From the NCBI GenBank assembly GCA_947387575.1, contig CANDOC010000011.1:90432-154431 (forward strand): DNA of 64,000 bases, in the 5' to 3' direction. The translations under genes were made by a program, and so were the position numbers. The stretch's first letter is position 1, and every line of letters begins with the position of its first letter. The stretch comes from Spongorhabdus nitratireducens (GTDB lineage Bacteria; Pseudomonadota; Gammaproteobacteria; Pseudomonadales; Endozoicomonadaceae). Below, piece by piece: positions 27,557-37,340 of the stretch. Under the pieces are notes generated by a model. The model had not been told where the DNA came from. It worked only from the letters and a program-made list of their open reading frames with translations, and did not search any database.

Positions 27557-28726
27557 CTATCGCACAGCAATATAAGGCGTATGTCTGTCTCGGCTGAAAA
27601 CCAGCTGGGTCAGATGTAAATCTCTCGCCCGAAAAGCGCCGGCACAACAAAGCAGATAATAGGTCCACATACGATAAAAACGTTCATCATAGTGATCCCG
27701 AAGCAAACCATAATTCCTGACAAAGTTGTGATGCCAGGCCATCAGGGTTTTATCGTAATCCGTACCAAAATTATGCAGGTCTTCTGCTACCAGAAGTCCA
27801 TCTGCTGCTGAAGTCATCTGCGCTACAGACGGAATCATGCCATTGGGAAAAATATACCGGCTGATCCAGGGGTCACAGCTATATCGACTGCAATTACTGG
27901 AAATGGAATGAAGCAGCATTAGCCCGCCGGGTTTCAGGCAACGAGAGGCTACCTCCATAAATGTGCGATAGTTTTTATGCCCGACATGCTCGAACATCCC
28001 TACTGATGCAACCCGGTCAAAGGTCTCATTCAGTGAGCGGTAATCTTCCAGCCTGAAAGACACATCAAGATGCTGATATCTGTCCTGAGCATACCGGCAC
28101 TGCTGCTCTGAAATCGTGACCCCGACGACAGAGACCTGATAATGTTCCGCGGCATATGCAGACAGGCCTCCCCAACCACAACCTATATCCAGCAGTTTCA
28201 TACCCGGTTTCAGTTCCAGCTTGCGGCATATCAGGTCAAGTTTATTGATCTGAGCCTGCTCCAGCGTTTGGGCGTTCTGCCAGTATCCACAGCTGTAGCT
28301 CATGGTCGAGTCCAGCATCTGTTTAAACAGGTCATTACCCAAATCGTAATGCTTCTTGCCAACCTGCCAGGCTCTGGCAAATGTCTGCATATTCATATGA
28401 CGTGACAACAGCAGCTTGAGTAACAGCCGGCGGTTGTTATAAATGAATTGATCTGCATGAATACGCAGTACCCGTTCAAAAAAGCAATCCAGCTTTTCAC
28501 ACTCAAACCAACCATCCATATAGGCTTCACCCAGACCTAGAGTGGAGTGACGTATTACCCGCTGATAAAGCCGGTCATCAAAAACCTGCAGATCCCATGG
28601 TTTATCGCCATTAAAACAGACACCTGCCGGCATCAATAATTGCTGTAACAAATCTCTCGCAGCAGTCGTTGCACGACGAAGGGCTGGCTGTGCTGATGCA
28701 CCTGAGTCAATTCCGGCCATAAGCAA
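27557..28726 (-). CDS. cfa: Cyclopropane-fatty-acyl-phospholipid synthase
   Basis: 389 residues, close to E. coli Cfa (382). Adds a methylene group from S-adenosylmethionine to unsaturated acyl chains in the inner membrane. SAM-binding motif LLDIGCGWGGLSAYAAE lies near residue 165; HSTLGLGEAYMDGWFECEKLD in the N-terminal lipid-binding domain and MFEHVGHKNY are typical. Divergent from the Tsx-like porin gene, with a MITE-like element in the shared region. Confidence 0.95.
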   Translation of the reverse strand: MLMAGIDSGASAQPALRRATTAARDLLQQLLMPAGVCFNGDKPWDLQVFDDRLYQRVIRHSTLGLGEAYMDGWFECEKLDCFFERVLRIHADQFIYNNRRLLLKLLLSRHMNMQTFARAWQVGKKHYDLGNDLFKQMLDSTMSYSCGYWQNAQTLEQAQINKLDLICRKLELKPGMKLLDIGCGWGGLSAYAAEHYQVSVVGVTISEQQCRYAQDRYQHLDVSFRLEDYRSLNETFDRVASVGMFEHVGHKNYRTFMEVASRCLKPGGLMLLHSISSNCSRYSCDPWISRYIFPNGMIPSVAQMTSAADGLLVAEDLHNFGTDYDKTLMAWHHNFVRNYGLLRDHYDERFYRMWTYYLLCCAGAFRARDLHLTQLVFSRDRHTPYIAVR

Positions 28727-28858
28727 TTCAGGCTCTGTATCTGATACCCGGGGAGCAGTCGGTCAAACAATCTGGAAAAGATAGCAGTTATTAATGACAG
28801 GGTCGGACATGTGTATGTCAAACCCTGTTTTTATCGGACAAACACAGAAGAACACCTT

Positions 28859-29020
28859 AGAGCCTGTTCATAATCTTTCGCGGATAGCGAAAGTGCTGAG
28901 AAAAGCCTCAGATACTTCGGGTTTTCGAGGCGCATAGTGGTGCTATGTAACGAGGAAAAGCGAAGTATCTGAGGCTTTTATCGGCATTTGTAGCCCGCGA
29001 TAAGATTGTGAACAGGCTCT
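28859..29020 (+). mobile_element. 162-base palindromic MITE-like element, copy C
   Basis: Same orientation as copy B and same length. Its internal stem reads AAAAGCCTCAGATACTTCG paired perfectly with its complement; it differs from copies A and B at four stem positions, each compensated on the other arm. It lies in the divergent promoter region between cfa and the Tsx-like gene. Confidence 0.88.
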
Positions 29021-29149
29021 TATATCCAAGACGATACATAAAAAGGCGTTTATATAATTTGTCATTAAATGACAGCCTGAAACCTGCACCCTCCGCTGCA
29101 GTTACTAAACTTGCCCTCAGTTTGTCTGATAAAAGAAGTGGTTAGAAAG

Positions 29150-30061
29150 ATGCACAACACAACGCACCGGAGTTGCCGCCGGCAAGGTTTGCTTTCCGGC
29201 ACCTCTTTACTGATCGTTCTGTTTTTTCTGTCGTTGGGAAATATCCCCGTCCGGGCTGCCGATTACGCGGATGGCGATATCCACAAGAATGATTACAAGT
29301 GGTATCAGTTCAACCTGATGCAAAGCCTGAACAACAAACTTCCGTTTGGCGCCCGACACGATACCTACTTTGAAATGGAGTTTGGTGGTCGCAGCGGCAT
29401 TCTAAGCCTCTATGGCTACATTGATGTTTTTGATATTTTCGATCGCCGCAGCGATGACCGGCATAACAAGGATAACTTCTTTATGAAGTTTGCTCCCAGG
29501 TTATCTCTGGATGGTATGACCGGAAAAGACCTGTCTTTCGGCCCGGTTAAAGAGGTATATATTTCGGGTCTTGCCAATGTTGGTGACAGTGGCCAGTTTG
29601 GTGGCCTGTTTGATACCTTCATTGGTCTGGGAGTAGATGTTGAAGTCCCATGGTTCGGCATCATGGGATCAAATATCATGGCCCGCTATTCACGGGAAAA
29701 CTTCAAGGCACCTGACGAAGGTAAGTGGAGTGGCTATATCTGGACCAACAACTGGTTCAAACCCTTCTGGTTCTTCGAAAACCAAACCTTTATCGCCTAC
29801 CAGGGTTATCTCGATTACAAGTTCGGTTACGACAAGCTGAGAAAAGTAGCAGGCCGTACATCACACTCTCTTGAGTGGTTCCACGGCTTTTACTGGCATA
29901 GTGACCAATGGTCTGTGGGCTATGGCCTGAAGTACTACAACAGCATGGCCAACTTCAAGGATGACAGCCCGTATACTGTCACCGAGAAAGGCCAGAAAGT
30001 GACCAAGAAGCAGGAAACAACCGGGTTTGGCCACTACTTCGCTATCATTTATAAATTCTGA
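29150..30061 (+). CDS. Tsx/OmpK-like outer-membrane nucleoside channel
   Basis: About 303 residues from the ATG at 29150, chosen because it opens a clean signal peptide (basic HRSCRRQ, hydrophobic core, cleavage near VRA-AD); the ORF extends upstream to 29111 without support. The mature protein starts NDYKWYQFNLMQ and shows Tsx family blocks FGARHDTYFEMEFGGRSG and LYGYIDVFD, and ends in an aromatic FAIIYKF, a barrel C-terminus. Tsx channels pass nucleosides; OmpK of Vibrio is also a phage receptor. Confidence 0.88.
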   Translation: MHNTTHRSCRRQGLLSGTSLLIVLFFLSLGNIPVRAADYADGDIHKNDYKWYQFNLMQSLNNKLPFGARHDTYFEMEFGGRSGILSLYGYIDVFDIFDRRSDDRHNKDNFFMKFAPRLSLDGMTGKDLSFGPVKEVYISGLANVGDSGQFGGLFDTFIGLGVDVEVPWFGIMGSNIMARYSRENFKAPDEGKWSGYIWTNNWFKPFWFFENQTFIAYQGYLDYKFGYDKLRKVAGRTSHSLEWFHGFYWHSDQWSVGYGLKYYNSMANFKDDSPYTVTEKGQKVTKKQETTGFGHYFAIIYKF

Positions 30062-30076
30062 GCATTTTCTGTATCA

Positions 30077-30112
30077 GGGAAGTAGTATGACGGCTCTCAG
30101 CTGCTACTTCCC
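30077..30112 (+). terminator. Hairpin after Tsx-like gene
   Basis: GGGAAGTAG/CTACTTCCC arms around an 18-base loop, 16 bases past the stop. Weak T content after it. Confidence 0.45.
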
Positions 30113-30263
30113 TCCATCTCCCCTTCATCTTGATATCACCCCCTGCCCTCTTTCGCCAAACGTTGATAAACTGTTGTTACACTCTTAACCCCTACTGACC
30201 GTACCAACACCCCGGCATCCCCATAAGCCTTTCCGGGTCATCCAGGAAGAAGACACCAAAAAT

Positions 30264-31640
30264 ATGCGAGCAGATATCGTCATCCTTGCTGCCGGCCAGG
30301 GCAGCCGTATGAAGTCAAACCTTCCCAAAGTACTGCATCCCATTGCCGGCAAGCCAATGCTGGAGCACGTTATTCTCAGTGCCCAGCAAACTCAGAAAAT
30401 GATTGGCAAGGGTGAAATTCATGTTGTCATCGGGCATGGCGCCCAGAAAGTAAAAGATGCTCTGGGGCATTATGACCTGAACTGGGTTGAACAGACCGAG
30501 CAACTGGGTACCGGGCATGCGGTTCAGCAGGCGGTACCGGGCTGTAAGGGGGCTGATGTTGTGCTGGTGCTCTACGGTGATGTTCCATTGATCAAGTCAT
30601 CAACTCTGCAGTCACTGCTGGCAGCCAGCAACGGTGAGCGTCTCGGTCTCCTGACCATTAATCTGCCCAACCCTTCTGGTTATGGGCGGATTGTCCGTGA
30701 TGGTTTTGGAAATGTGCAGGCCATTGTCGAAGATAAAGACTCAACGCCGGAACAACTGGCCATTAACGAAGTAAATACCGGCATTATGGCCATACCGGGC
30801 AAAAAACTCGAAGACTGGGTAATGCACCTGAGTAATGACAATGCTCAAAAAGAGTATTACCTCACCGATGTTGTTTCCAAAGCCGTTACTGAAGAAACAC
30901 CTGTCGTTCACGTGCAGCCACAGCAGGCAACCGAAGTAGAAGGTGTCAACAGCCGTGTTCAGCTGACAGAGCTGGAACGAGCCTTCCAGCAACAACTGGC
31001 GACAGCACTGATGACCAGTGGCGTTACCATCATTGACCCCGCCAGAGTAGATATTCGGGGTGACATCAAAACCGGTAAAGACATCCTGCTGGATATCAAC
31101 GTGATTCTTGAAGGTGATGTCGAGATTGCAGATAACGTTATCATCGAGCCGGGTTGTGTTATTCGTAACTCCAGAATCGGCGAAGGAGCAATCATCAAGG
31201 CTCACTCCATTCTGGAGAATGCTGACGTTGCAGCCAACTGTGAAGTTGGCCCGTTTGCTCGCCTGCGCCCGGGTGCTCAACTGGCCGAGAAAGCCCGTGT
31301 TGGCAACTTTGTTGAAATTAAAAAGTCTGTTATCGGAGCAGGCAGCAAGGTTAACCACCTAAGCTACGTCGGTGATGCTGAAGTCGGTTCCGGAGCCAAT
31401 ATTGGTGCAGGCGTCGTGACCTGCAACTATGACGGGGTCAACAAACACAAGACTTCAATTGATGATGGCGCCTTTATCGGTACCAATACCTCACTGGTTG
31501 CACCGGTTTCCATTGGCAAGAACGCAACCACCGGTGCTGGCTCTGTTATCACCAAAGATGTCGCCGATAACGAACTCGGTGTAGCCCGCGGCCGCCAGCG
31601 TAATGTTGATACCTGGAAGCGCCCGACCAAAGACGCCTGA
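30264..31640 (+). CDS. glmU: Bifunctional UDP-GlcNAc pyrophosphorylase/GlcN-1-P acetyltransferase
   Basis: 458 residues, normal length. The N-terminal uridyltransferase has LAAGQGSRMKSNLPKVLH; the C-terminal acetyltransferase is a left-handed beta-helix of hexapeptide repeats (from about residue 250) with GNFVEIKKS and NYDGVNKHKT at the active site. Makes UDP-GlcNAc for cell wall and LPS. It precedes glmS, the usual pairing, but a strong terminator separates them. Confidence 0.98.
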   Translation: MRADIVILAAGQGSRMKSNLPKVLHPIAGKPMLEHVILSAQQTQKMIGKGEIHVVIGHGAQKVKDALGHYDLNWVEQTEQLGTGHAVQQAVPGCKGADVVLVLYGDVPLIKSSTLQSLLAASNGERLGLLTINLPNPSGYGRIVRDGFGNVQAIVEDKDSTPEQLAINEVNTGIMAIPGKKLEDWVMHLSNDNAQKEYYLTDVVSKAVTEETPVVHVQPQQATEVEGVNSRVQLTELERAFQQQLATALMTSGVTIIDPARVDIRGDIKTGKDILLDINVILEGDVEIADNVIIEPGCVIRNSRIGEGAIIKAHSILENADVAANCEVGPFARLRPGAQLAEKARVGNFVEIKKSVIGAGSKVNHLSYVGDAEVGSGANIGAGVVTCNYDGVNKHKTSIDDGAFIGTNTSLVAPVSIGKNATTGAGSVITKDVADNELGVARGRQRNVDTWKRPTKDA

Positions 31641-31677
31641 TTAAACAGCTGTAGCAGGCGAACGATTTGATTCATGT

Positions 31678-31710
31678 CCGGTAACCCGTAGAGGTTACCG
31701 GCTTTTTTAT
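31678..31710 (+). terminator. Terminator between glmU and glmS
   Basis: CCGGTAACC/GGTTACCGG stem followed by CTTTTTTAT. glmS must therefore have its own promoter or depend on read-through. Confidence 0.9.
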
Positions 31711-31780
31711 AATAAGAGGTTCAGACTGTCGCCGATAACAGGCAATAGTGATTGAGCCTCAGGACAGGAACTGAATAACT

Positions 31781-33613
31781 ATGTGTGGCATTGTTGGAGC
31801 AGTAGCACAGCGCGATGTGGCCCCGATTCTGCTGGAAGGCCTGCGTCGTCTGGAATACCGCGGCTATGATTCAGCCGGTATGGCCGTTATCGATGACAAT
31901 GGTCAAATGCTGCGTACCCGTCGTCTTGGCAAGGTTGCTGAGCTGGCTGAAGCACTTGATCAGGATTTTCTGCCGGGCGGCACCGGCATTGCCCATACCC
32001 GCTGGGCAACCCACGGAGAACCCAGCGAGCGCAACGCTCACCCTCATGTATCCAGTGATGATATTGCTGTGGTTCACAATGGCATTATCGAAAACCACGA
32101 AAGCCTGCGCGTTTTTCTGGAACAGGAAGGTTACACCTTCGAATCCGACACCGATACTGAAGTTATCGCGCACCTGGTTCACCACGAACTGAAGAAGACT
32201 GGCGATCTGCTGAAGGCCCTGCAACAAGCTGTTGGTCAGCTGGAAGGCGCTTACGGCACTGTTGTTATGGATCAGCGTGACCCTAGCCGTCTGGTTACTG
32301 CTCGCTCCGGCAGCCCGCTGGTAATTGGTCTGGGTATTGGTGAAAACTTTATCGGTTCCGACCAGCTGGCACTTTTCCCGGTAACCCGTCGATTTATGTT
32401 CCTGGAAGAAGGCGACTTTGCTGAAGTAACCCGCGACCACGTTCGTGTATTCAATTCAGCTGGTGAGCCGGTTGAACGTGAAGCACAGGACAGCAATGTA
32501 GAGCATGATGCCGGCGACAAGGGCCAGTATCGCCACTACATGATGAAAGAAATCCACGAGCAGTCCGATGCCATTTCCAGCACCCTGGAAGGCCGCCTGG
32601 TCAGTGATCACGTGAATCTGGATGCCATGGGCGCCGGAAGCGCGGAACTGCTGAAAGATGTTCGTGCAGTGCAGATTGTTGCCTGTGGTACCAGCTACCA
32701 TGCCGGTATGGTTGCACGCTACTGGTTCGAAGAGCTGGCAGGTATTCCTTGCCGGGTCGAAATTGCCTCCGAGTTCCGCTACCGCAAATCCTTCGTGCCG
32801 CAGAACAGCCTGTTTATCACCCTGTCCCAGTCCGGTGAAACGGCTGACACTCTGGCAGCACTGCGTCTGGCCAAGGAACAGGGCTACATGGCCTCTCTCA
32901 GCATCTGTAACGTACCAGGCTCATCCATGGTACGTGAATCCGATATGGCCCTGATGACCCGTGCCGGTGCTGAAATCGGCGTGGCTTCTACCAAGGCATT
33001 TACTACTCAGCTGGCCGCCCTGCTGATGCTGGTTACCGCCATTGGTCGTCACAACAGCATGACCACTGAGCAGGAAAAAGAGGTTGTCAAAGCCCTGCGT
33101 GAACTGCCTCATGCCATTAACGATGTGCTGGCACTGAGCGACGATATCGAAACCATGGCTGAGGCCTTCTCCGAGAAGCATCACAGCCTGTTCCTGGGCC
33201 GCGGCAACCTGTACCCGATTGCGATGGAAGGTGCGCTGAAACTGAAGGAAATTTCCTACATTCACGCTGAAGCCTACGCTGCTGGCGAACTCAAGCACGG
33301 CCCGCTGGCACTGATCGACAACGATATGCCGGTTATCGTGGTTGCACCGAACAACGACCTGCTGGAAAAGCTGAAGTCCAATATGGAAGAAGTCCGCGCT
33401 CGTGGCGGTCAGCTGTATGTCTTTGCCGACAAGAATGCCGGTATGGAAAGTGGTGAAGGTGTCGAAGTTCTGCCGGTTCGCTCTATTCCTGACGTTGTCG
33501 CTCCGCTGTTCTACACCGTTCCACTGCAGTTACTGTCTTATCACGTTGCTGTGATCAAAGGCACCGATGTGGATCAGCCTCGAAATCTGGCCAAGTCTGT
33601 TACTGTCGAATAA
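31781..33613 (+). CDS. glmS: Glucosamine-6-phosphate synthase (isomerizing)
   Basis: 610 residues, normal length. The N-terminal glutamine amidotransferase domain starts [10 protein letters not shown] with the nucleophile Cys2. Two SIS sugar-isomerase domains follow, with CGTSYHAG and SQSGETADT near residues 300-350, ending [13 protein letters not shown]. Makes glucosamine-6-P from fructose-6-P and glutamine, the first step toward UDP-GlcNAc. Confidence 0.98.
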   Translation: MCGIVGAVAQRDVAPILLEGLRRLEYRGYDSAGMAVIDDNGQMLRTRRLGKVAELAEALDQDFLPGGTGIAHTRWATHGEPSERNAHPHVSSDDIAVVHNGIIENHESLRVFLEQEGYTFESDTDTEVIAHLVHHELKKTGDLLKALQQAVGQLEGAYGTVVMDQRDPSRLVTARSGSPLVIGLGIGENFIGSDQLALFPVTRRFMFLEEGDFAEVTRDHVRVFNSAGEPVEREAQDSNVEHDAGDKGQYRHYMMKEIHEQSDAISSTLEGRLVSDHVNLDAMGAGSAELLKDVRAVQIVACGTSYHAGMVARYWFEELAGIPCRVEIASEFRYRKSFVPQNSLFITLSQSGETADTLAALRLAKEQGYMASLSICNVPGSSMVRESDMALMTRAGAEIGVASTKAFTTQLAALLMLVTAIGRHNSMTTEQEKEVVKALRELPHAINDVLALSDDIETMAEAFSEKHHSLFLGRGNLYPIAMEGALKLKEISYIHAEAYAAGELKHGPLALIDNDMPVIVVAPNNDLLEKLKSNMEEVRARGGQLYVFADKNAGMESGEGVEVLPVRSIPDVVAPLFYTVPLQLLSYHVAVIKGTDVDQPRNLAKSVTVE

Positions 33614-33656
33614 GTCATTTGCACCGATTGCGACGCTAAAAACGGCAAAAAGCACA

Positions 33657-33700
33657 ATATCTGGTCCATGGTTTTTATAAACCATGGACCAGATATTTTA
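33657..33700. terminator. Long perfect hairpin after glmS
   Basis: 18-base perfect stem (ATATCTGGTCCATGGTTT and complement) with a 4-base TTAT loop, followed by TTTAAC. Unusually long for a terminator; 44 bases past the glmS stop. Confidence 0.75.
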
Positions 33701-33732
33701 ACAATGATTCAACAACCTGGCTTGTCTGTACG

Positions 33733-33774
33733 AAAAGTCACCATTGACTTTTATTCGCCTAAAGTTTTTTATAT
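33733..33774 (+). promoter_or_regulatory. Candidate copper-operon promoter with long spacer
   Basis: TTGACT (33744-33749) and TTATAT (33769-33774) are 19 bases apart, the long spacing typical of MerR/CueR-type promoters. AAAAGTCA and TGACTTTT form a perfect inverted repeat across the -35, and ACTTT/AAAGT lie symmetrically in the spacer. No regulator gene is adjacent. Confidence 0.35.
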
Positions 33775-33801
33775 CGGCAAATTTTCAATCAATCCTGATC
33801 C

Positions 33802-34257
33802 ATGCTTGCGAAGCTGCGCTTAACTCACAGTCGTACAATCAGCACTGCCCTTCTGGCCGTGATGGTTCTCTCTGTGCTGCAGTTTTGTATGATGTCTGTT
33901 GCCTTTGGCAATATGACTATGCATGGTAGTTTCAGTCCTGCTGAACAGGCCATGACTGAACATCAAGGTATGTCCCATGACGGGATGGCCTTGAGCGGAA
34001 TGATGCTCCATGACTGTTGCTCCGATCTGGGAAATATAGCCATGGATTCAGCCTGCACTGATTGTGAAGACAGTGACCCGGCACCACAAATCTCTGTACC
34101 TGACCAGCTCAAACCGCTTTTCTCGCTACTGTTCATCATTGTTCAGCAAACCCTGAATCTTGATCAGAAAGCCAGTAGTTGGGAAGAACATACCGAACCC
34201 GATGTACTGGCCTCCAAGCCCGAAATCTATCTGGCGAAAGCCTCCTTCCTCGAATAG
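33802..34257 (+). CDS. Small Met/His/Cys-rich exported protein of the copper operon
   Basis: 151 residues. N-terminal membrane anchor or signal (about 14-36), then a stretch rich in Met and His (MHGSFSPAEQAMTEHQGMSHDGM) split by acidic residues, a Cys pair in MLHDCCSDLG and CTDCED, and a second hydrophobic segment near 105-118. The layout resembles DUF2946-type proteins found with copper genes. Likely binds Cu(I) outside the cytoplasm. It is first in the run leading to cusCBA, 120 bases upstream of cusC. Confidence 0.65.
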   Translation: MLAKLRLTHSRTISTALLAVMVLSVLQFCMMSVAFGNMTMHGSFSPAEQAMTEHQGMSHDGMALSGMMLHDCCSDLGNIAMDSACTDCEDSDPAPQISVPDQLKPLFSLLFIIVQQTLNLDQKASSWEEHTEPDVLASKPEIYLAKASFLE

Positions 34258-34377
34258 CCGTTAGCGCAACTGAACAAAGAACTCACTTGTTGCGAATGAG
34301 TGGCTGACCTGTATCTGCATTGCGCAGAAAAATATCTACATATTGCACAGGCAGCAGCTCCTTAACGGAGATATTCC

Positions 34378-35694
34378 ATGTTTTTCCCAAGTCGCCATCG
34401 TGCGGCCAAAGTGTGCAGTTCCCTGCTGCTGGCAGGGGCTGTGTCTATGGCACAGGCTGAAGCCCTCAGTCTGACAGCAGCCCTGGGCTTGAAAGAGGCC
34501 GAACAAATCGCCCTGAAACAGGATGCCGGTGTCCGGTCATTCCAGTATCAGGCGAAGGCTCTGAATGAGCAGGCTATCGCAGTATCCAGCTGGCAGGATC
34601 CGAAACTGTCCATAGGCACCATGAATCTGCCCGGTAATAATCCGGACCCGCTGAACAAAGGCATGATCGAGCTGAAGGTGGAGCAGATGCTGCCCAGAGG
34701 CAACAGCAACCAGCTGCAGCAACGAAAGACAGCATTACAGAGTGATCTCAGCGAAACTGCCGCCGACAATCGTCAGCTGCAAGTATTGCAGAATGTCAGG
34801 CTGGCCTGGCTGGATAGCTGGTATTGGCAGCAGGCACTGCAACAGCTGAAACAGGATCGCTACCTGTTTGAAAGCCTGGTTGATGTAACTGAATCGATGT
34901 ACAGCCAGGGCCGCAAAAACCAGCAGGACCTCTATCAGGCAGAAGTTGCACTGACCCGGCTTGATGATCGCATTGTGTCGTTCACTACCCAGGGCCAGCA
35001 AAGCATCGCGCAGTTGCAGCGCTGGACTGGAGCCAGAATTGTTGATGCCCTGACGACAAAACTGCCGGATATTACTCCGGGCACTATCAACAGTATCTCT
35101 CTGCTACAGAACCACCCACAAGTCATCTCTGCAGAATTGAAAATTCAGCAGGCAGAGCAGGATATCGCACTGGCAAAGGAAAGCTACAAACCGCAGTTTG
35201 GTATTGAACTGAAATACGGTCGTGAGCAGATGAGTACCGGCATGGACAGCCGCAACAGATTCTCTGCCATGGTGATGATGGATCTGCCCCTGTTTACCGA
35301 TAACCGTCAGGACCGGCAGCTTTCCGCCAGTCACTATCGTAAGGAAGCCGGTATTGCCCTGCGCGAGGATACCCTCCGCCAATTACAGGGACAGCTCGAC
35401 ACCGAACAGGCTCGCTACCAGGGTCTGATGGAGCGGGTTGCGCTTTATCGCAGTCAATTGCTACCTCAGGTACAGAACCAGGCTGAAGCAGCATTAAGCG
35501 CCTATCAATCTGATGCCAGCAGTTTCAGTGATGTTATTCAGGCTTACAAAGCCCGCCTGAATATGACTATCGAGTATATCCGCCTTCAGGCCGACAGCTG
35601 CCAGAGTGCAGCCCGCCTGCAATACCTGTTACCTGCCAACGATTTACCTGCCAACGATGATTTCCAGCCTGCCGAACAGGGAGAAGCACTGTAA
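34378..35694 (+). CDS. cusC: Outer-membrane factor of copper/silver efflux (CusC-type)
   Basis: 438-residue TolC-family protein with a signal peptide ending near AQAEA; it has no lipobox, unlike E. coli CusC. Two repeats of long helices rich in Gln and Leu (KALNEQAIAVSSWQDPKL, LKIQQAEQDIALAKESYKPQ) form the periplasmic tunnel. Its stop overlaps the start of cusB (ATGA), showing tight coupling. ATG follows ACGGAGATA. Confidence 0.9.
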   Translation: MFFPSRHRAAKVCSSLLLAGAVSMAQAEALSLTAALGLKEAEQIALKQDAGVRSFQYQAKALNEQAIAVSSWQDPKLSIGTMNLPGNNPDPLNKGMIELKVEQMLPRGNSNQLQQRKTALQSDLSETAADNRQLQVLQNVRLAWLDSWYWQQALQQLKQDRYLFESLVDVTESMYSQGRKNQQDLYQAEVALTRLDDRIVSFTTQGQQSIAQLQRWTGARIVDALTTKLPDITPGTINSISLLQNHPQVISAELKIQQAEQDIALAKESYKPQFGIELKYGREQMSTGMDSRNRFSAMVMMDLPLFTDNRQDRQLSASHYRKEAGIALREDTLRQLQGQLDTEQARYQGLMERVALYRSQLLPQVQNQAEAALSAYQSDASSFSDVIQAYKARLNMTIEYIRLQADSCQSAARLQYLLPANDLPANDDFQPAEQGEAL

Positions 35695-37328
35695 TGAATA
35701 AACTGACCTTAACCCTGATAGCTTCTGCTGTGGCTTTTTCTGCCGGATTCACCGTCCAGAATTTTGTGGGCAGTCATGATATGGCTTCAGGCAGTGATGC
35801 TGCCGGTGATAAGCCCCTGTACTGGGTCGCTCCCATGGATCCCAACTACCGCAGAGATAAACCTGGCAAGTCCCCTATGGGCATGGATCTGGTACCCGTT
35901 TACGAAGAAGCGACAGCGGCCAGTGACCCGGCAGGCACAATCACAATTTCTCCGGCGGTACGAAATAACCTTGGTGTACGTTCCGAAGCTGTCAGCAAGG
36001 GCATGTTGCAGCCGCAAATAAAGACTGTTGGTGTCATCGGTTACAACGAAGACACCATATTTCAAGTTAACAGCCGTGTCGAAGGCTGGATAGAAAACCT
36101 TGGAGTGTCGTCCAGTGGCGAGTTTGTCAAAGCCGGTACCCGACTGTTTGATCTCTATTCACCGGCATTGGTGAATGCGCAGGAAGAGCTGCTGTCAGCA
36201 CTACGCTCCAACAGAACATCACTGATCAAGGCTTCAAGAAAACGACTGCAGTCTCTGGATGTGCCAGAGGAAGTCATTAACCGCATCATCAAGCGAGGAC
36301 AGGTCGAGCGAACCCTGACATTTTATGCTCCCAAAGATGGCTTTGTTTCCCGACTGAATACCCGGGAAGGGGGCTATATCAACCCTTCCAAAGCGGTGAT
36401 TGAACTGGCCAGTCTGGACTCTGTGTGGGTCGTCGCGGATGTCTTTGAAAGCCAGTCACAGCTGGTCAAACCCGGCCAGCAGGCCAGTATGACTGTGGAT
36501 TATCTGCCGGGCCGCCACTGGCAGGGCGTAGTGGATTATGTCTATCCGGAACTGAACCCGAAAACCCGCAGCCTCAGGGTCAGACTGCGTTTCGATAACC
36601 CCGATGCTGAGCTCAAACCCAATATGTATTCCCGGGTTGCTGTGCAAACCGGAGTACTTGAGGCACTGAGCATCCCCTCTGAGGCTCTGATTCAAACCGG
36701 TACCCAGACCCGTGTGGTCAAGGACCTGGGTGAGGGCAAATTTCGTTCCGCGCTGGTACAGACAGGCCGTACAGTCGCAGACCGGGTGGAGATTCTGAGA
36801 GGGTTGGCAGAAGGTGACAAAGTAGTGACTTCTGCCCAGTTTCTGCTGGATTCCGAATCCAGCATCAGCGCCGATCTGAACCGTTATGAAGAGCCGGCCA
36901 GCAACAAGATATGGATAACCGGTGTCGTAGAAGATGTGATGGATGACAGTCTGTATATCACCCATGAGCCTGTGCCTGACTGGGAATGGCCAACCATGTC
37001 CATGTTCTTTGATCTTGGTGAGGGGCTGGATACTTCAGCCGTCAATTTAGGTACAGCTATTCACTTTGAGGTTGAAAAGAAAGACGGCGGTGGCTTTGAA
37101 ATTGTTGCGATCAAAAAGGCAGATCAGTCTATGCCCGCCATGGATCACAGTCAGATGAACCATTCCGGTATGAGCCAGGACGCCATGCCGGCTATGGACC
37201 ACAGCCAGATGAACCATTCCGGTATGACTCAGGACGCCATGCCAGCCATGGACCACAGTCAGATGAATCATTCCGGTATGAATCAGGACGCCATGCCAGA
37301 CATGGATCACAGCAAGATGGGTCACTAA
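35694..37328 (+). CDS. cusB: Periplasmic adaptor CusB fused to metal-binding domains
   Basis: 544 residues, much longer than E. coli CusB (407). In order: N-terminal membrane anchor; heavy-metal-binding domain (about 40-70, APMDPNYRRDKPGKSPMGMDL); adaptor core with hairpin and barrel domains (about 80-395); a CusF-like domain (about 400-470, ITHEPVPDWEWPTMSMFF) holding the His, Trp and two Met of the Cu(I) site; then a tail of three 18-residue repeats and a partial one, rich in Met and His. The fused CusF replaces the separate chaperone gene, which is missing here. Likely hands Cu(I)/Ag(I) to CusA. Confidence 0.92.
   Translation: MNKLTLTLIASAVAFSAGFTVQNFVGSHDMASGSDAAGDKPLYWVAPMDPNYRRDKPGKSPMGMDLVPVYEEATAASDPAGTITISPAVRNNLGVRSEAVSKGMLQPQIKTVGVIGYNEDTIFQVNSRVEGWIENLGVSSSGEFVKAGTRLFDLYSPALVNAQEELLSALRSNRTSLIKASRKRLQSLDVPEEVINRIIKRGQVERTLTFYAPKDGFVSRLNTREGGYINPSKAVIELASLDSVWVVADVFESQSQLVKPGQQASMTVDYLPGRHWQGVVDYVYPELNPKTRSLRVRLRFDNPDAELKPNMYSRVAVQTGVLEALSIPSEALIQTGTQTRVVKDLGEGKFRSALVQTGRTVADRVEILRGLAEGDKVVTSAQFLLDSESSISADLNRYEEPASNKIWITGVVEDVMDDSLYITHEPVPDWEWPTMSMFFDLGEGLDTSAVNLGTAIHFEVEKKDGGGFEIVAIKKADQSMPAMDHSQMNHSGMSQDAMPAMDHSQMNHSGMTQDAMPAMDHSQMNHSGMNQDAMPDMDHSKMGH
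37131..37325 (+). repeat. Tandem 54-base repeat encoding the Met/His tail of CusB
   Basis: Three units of 54 bases and a final 33-base part. Each unit codes for MPAMDHSQMNHSGMxQDA with x = Ser, Thr or Asn; the last reads MPDMDHSKMGH. Most differences between units are silent or conservative. Confidence 0.95.
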
Positions 37329-37340
37329 GGGAGACAAACC

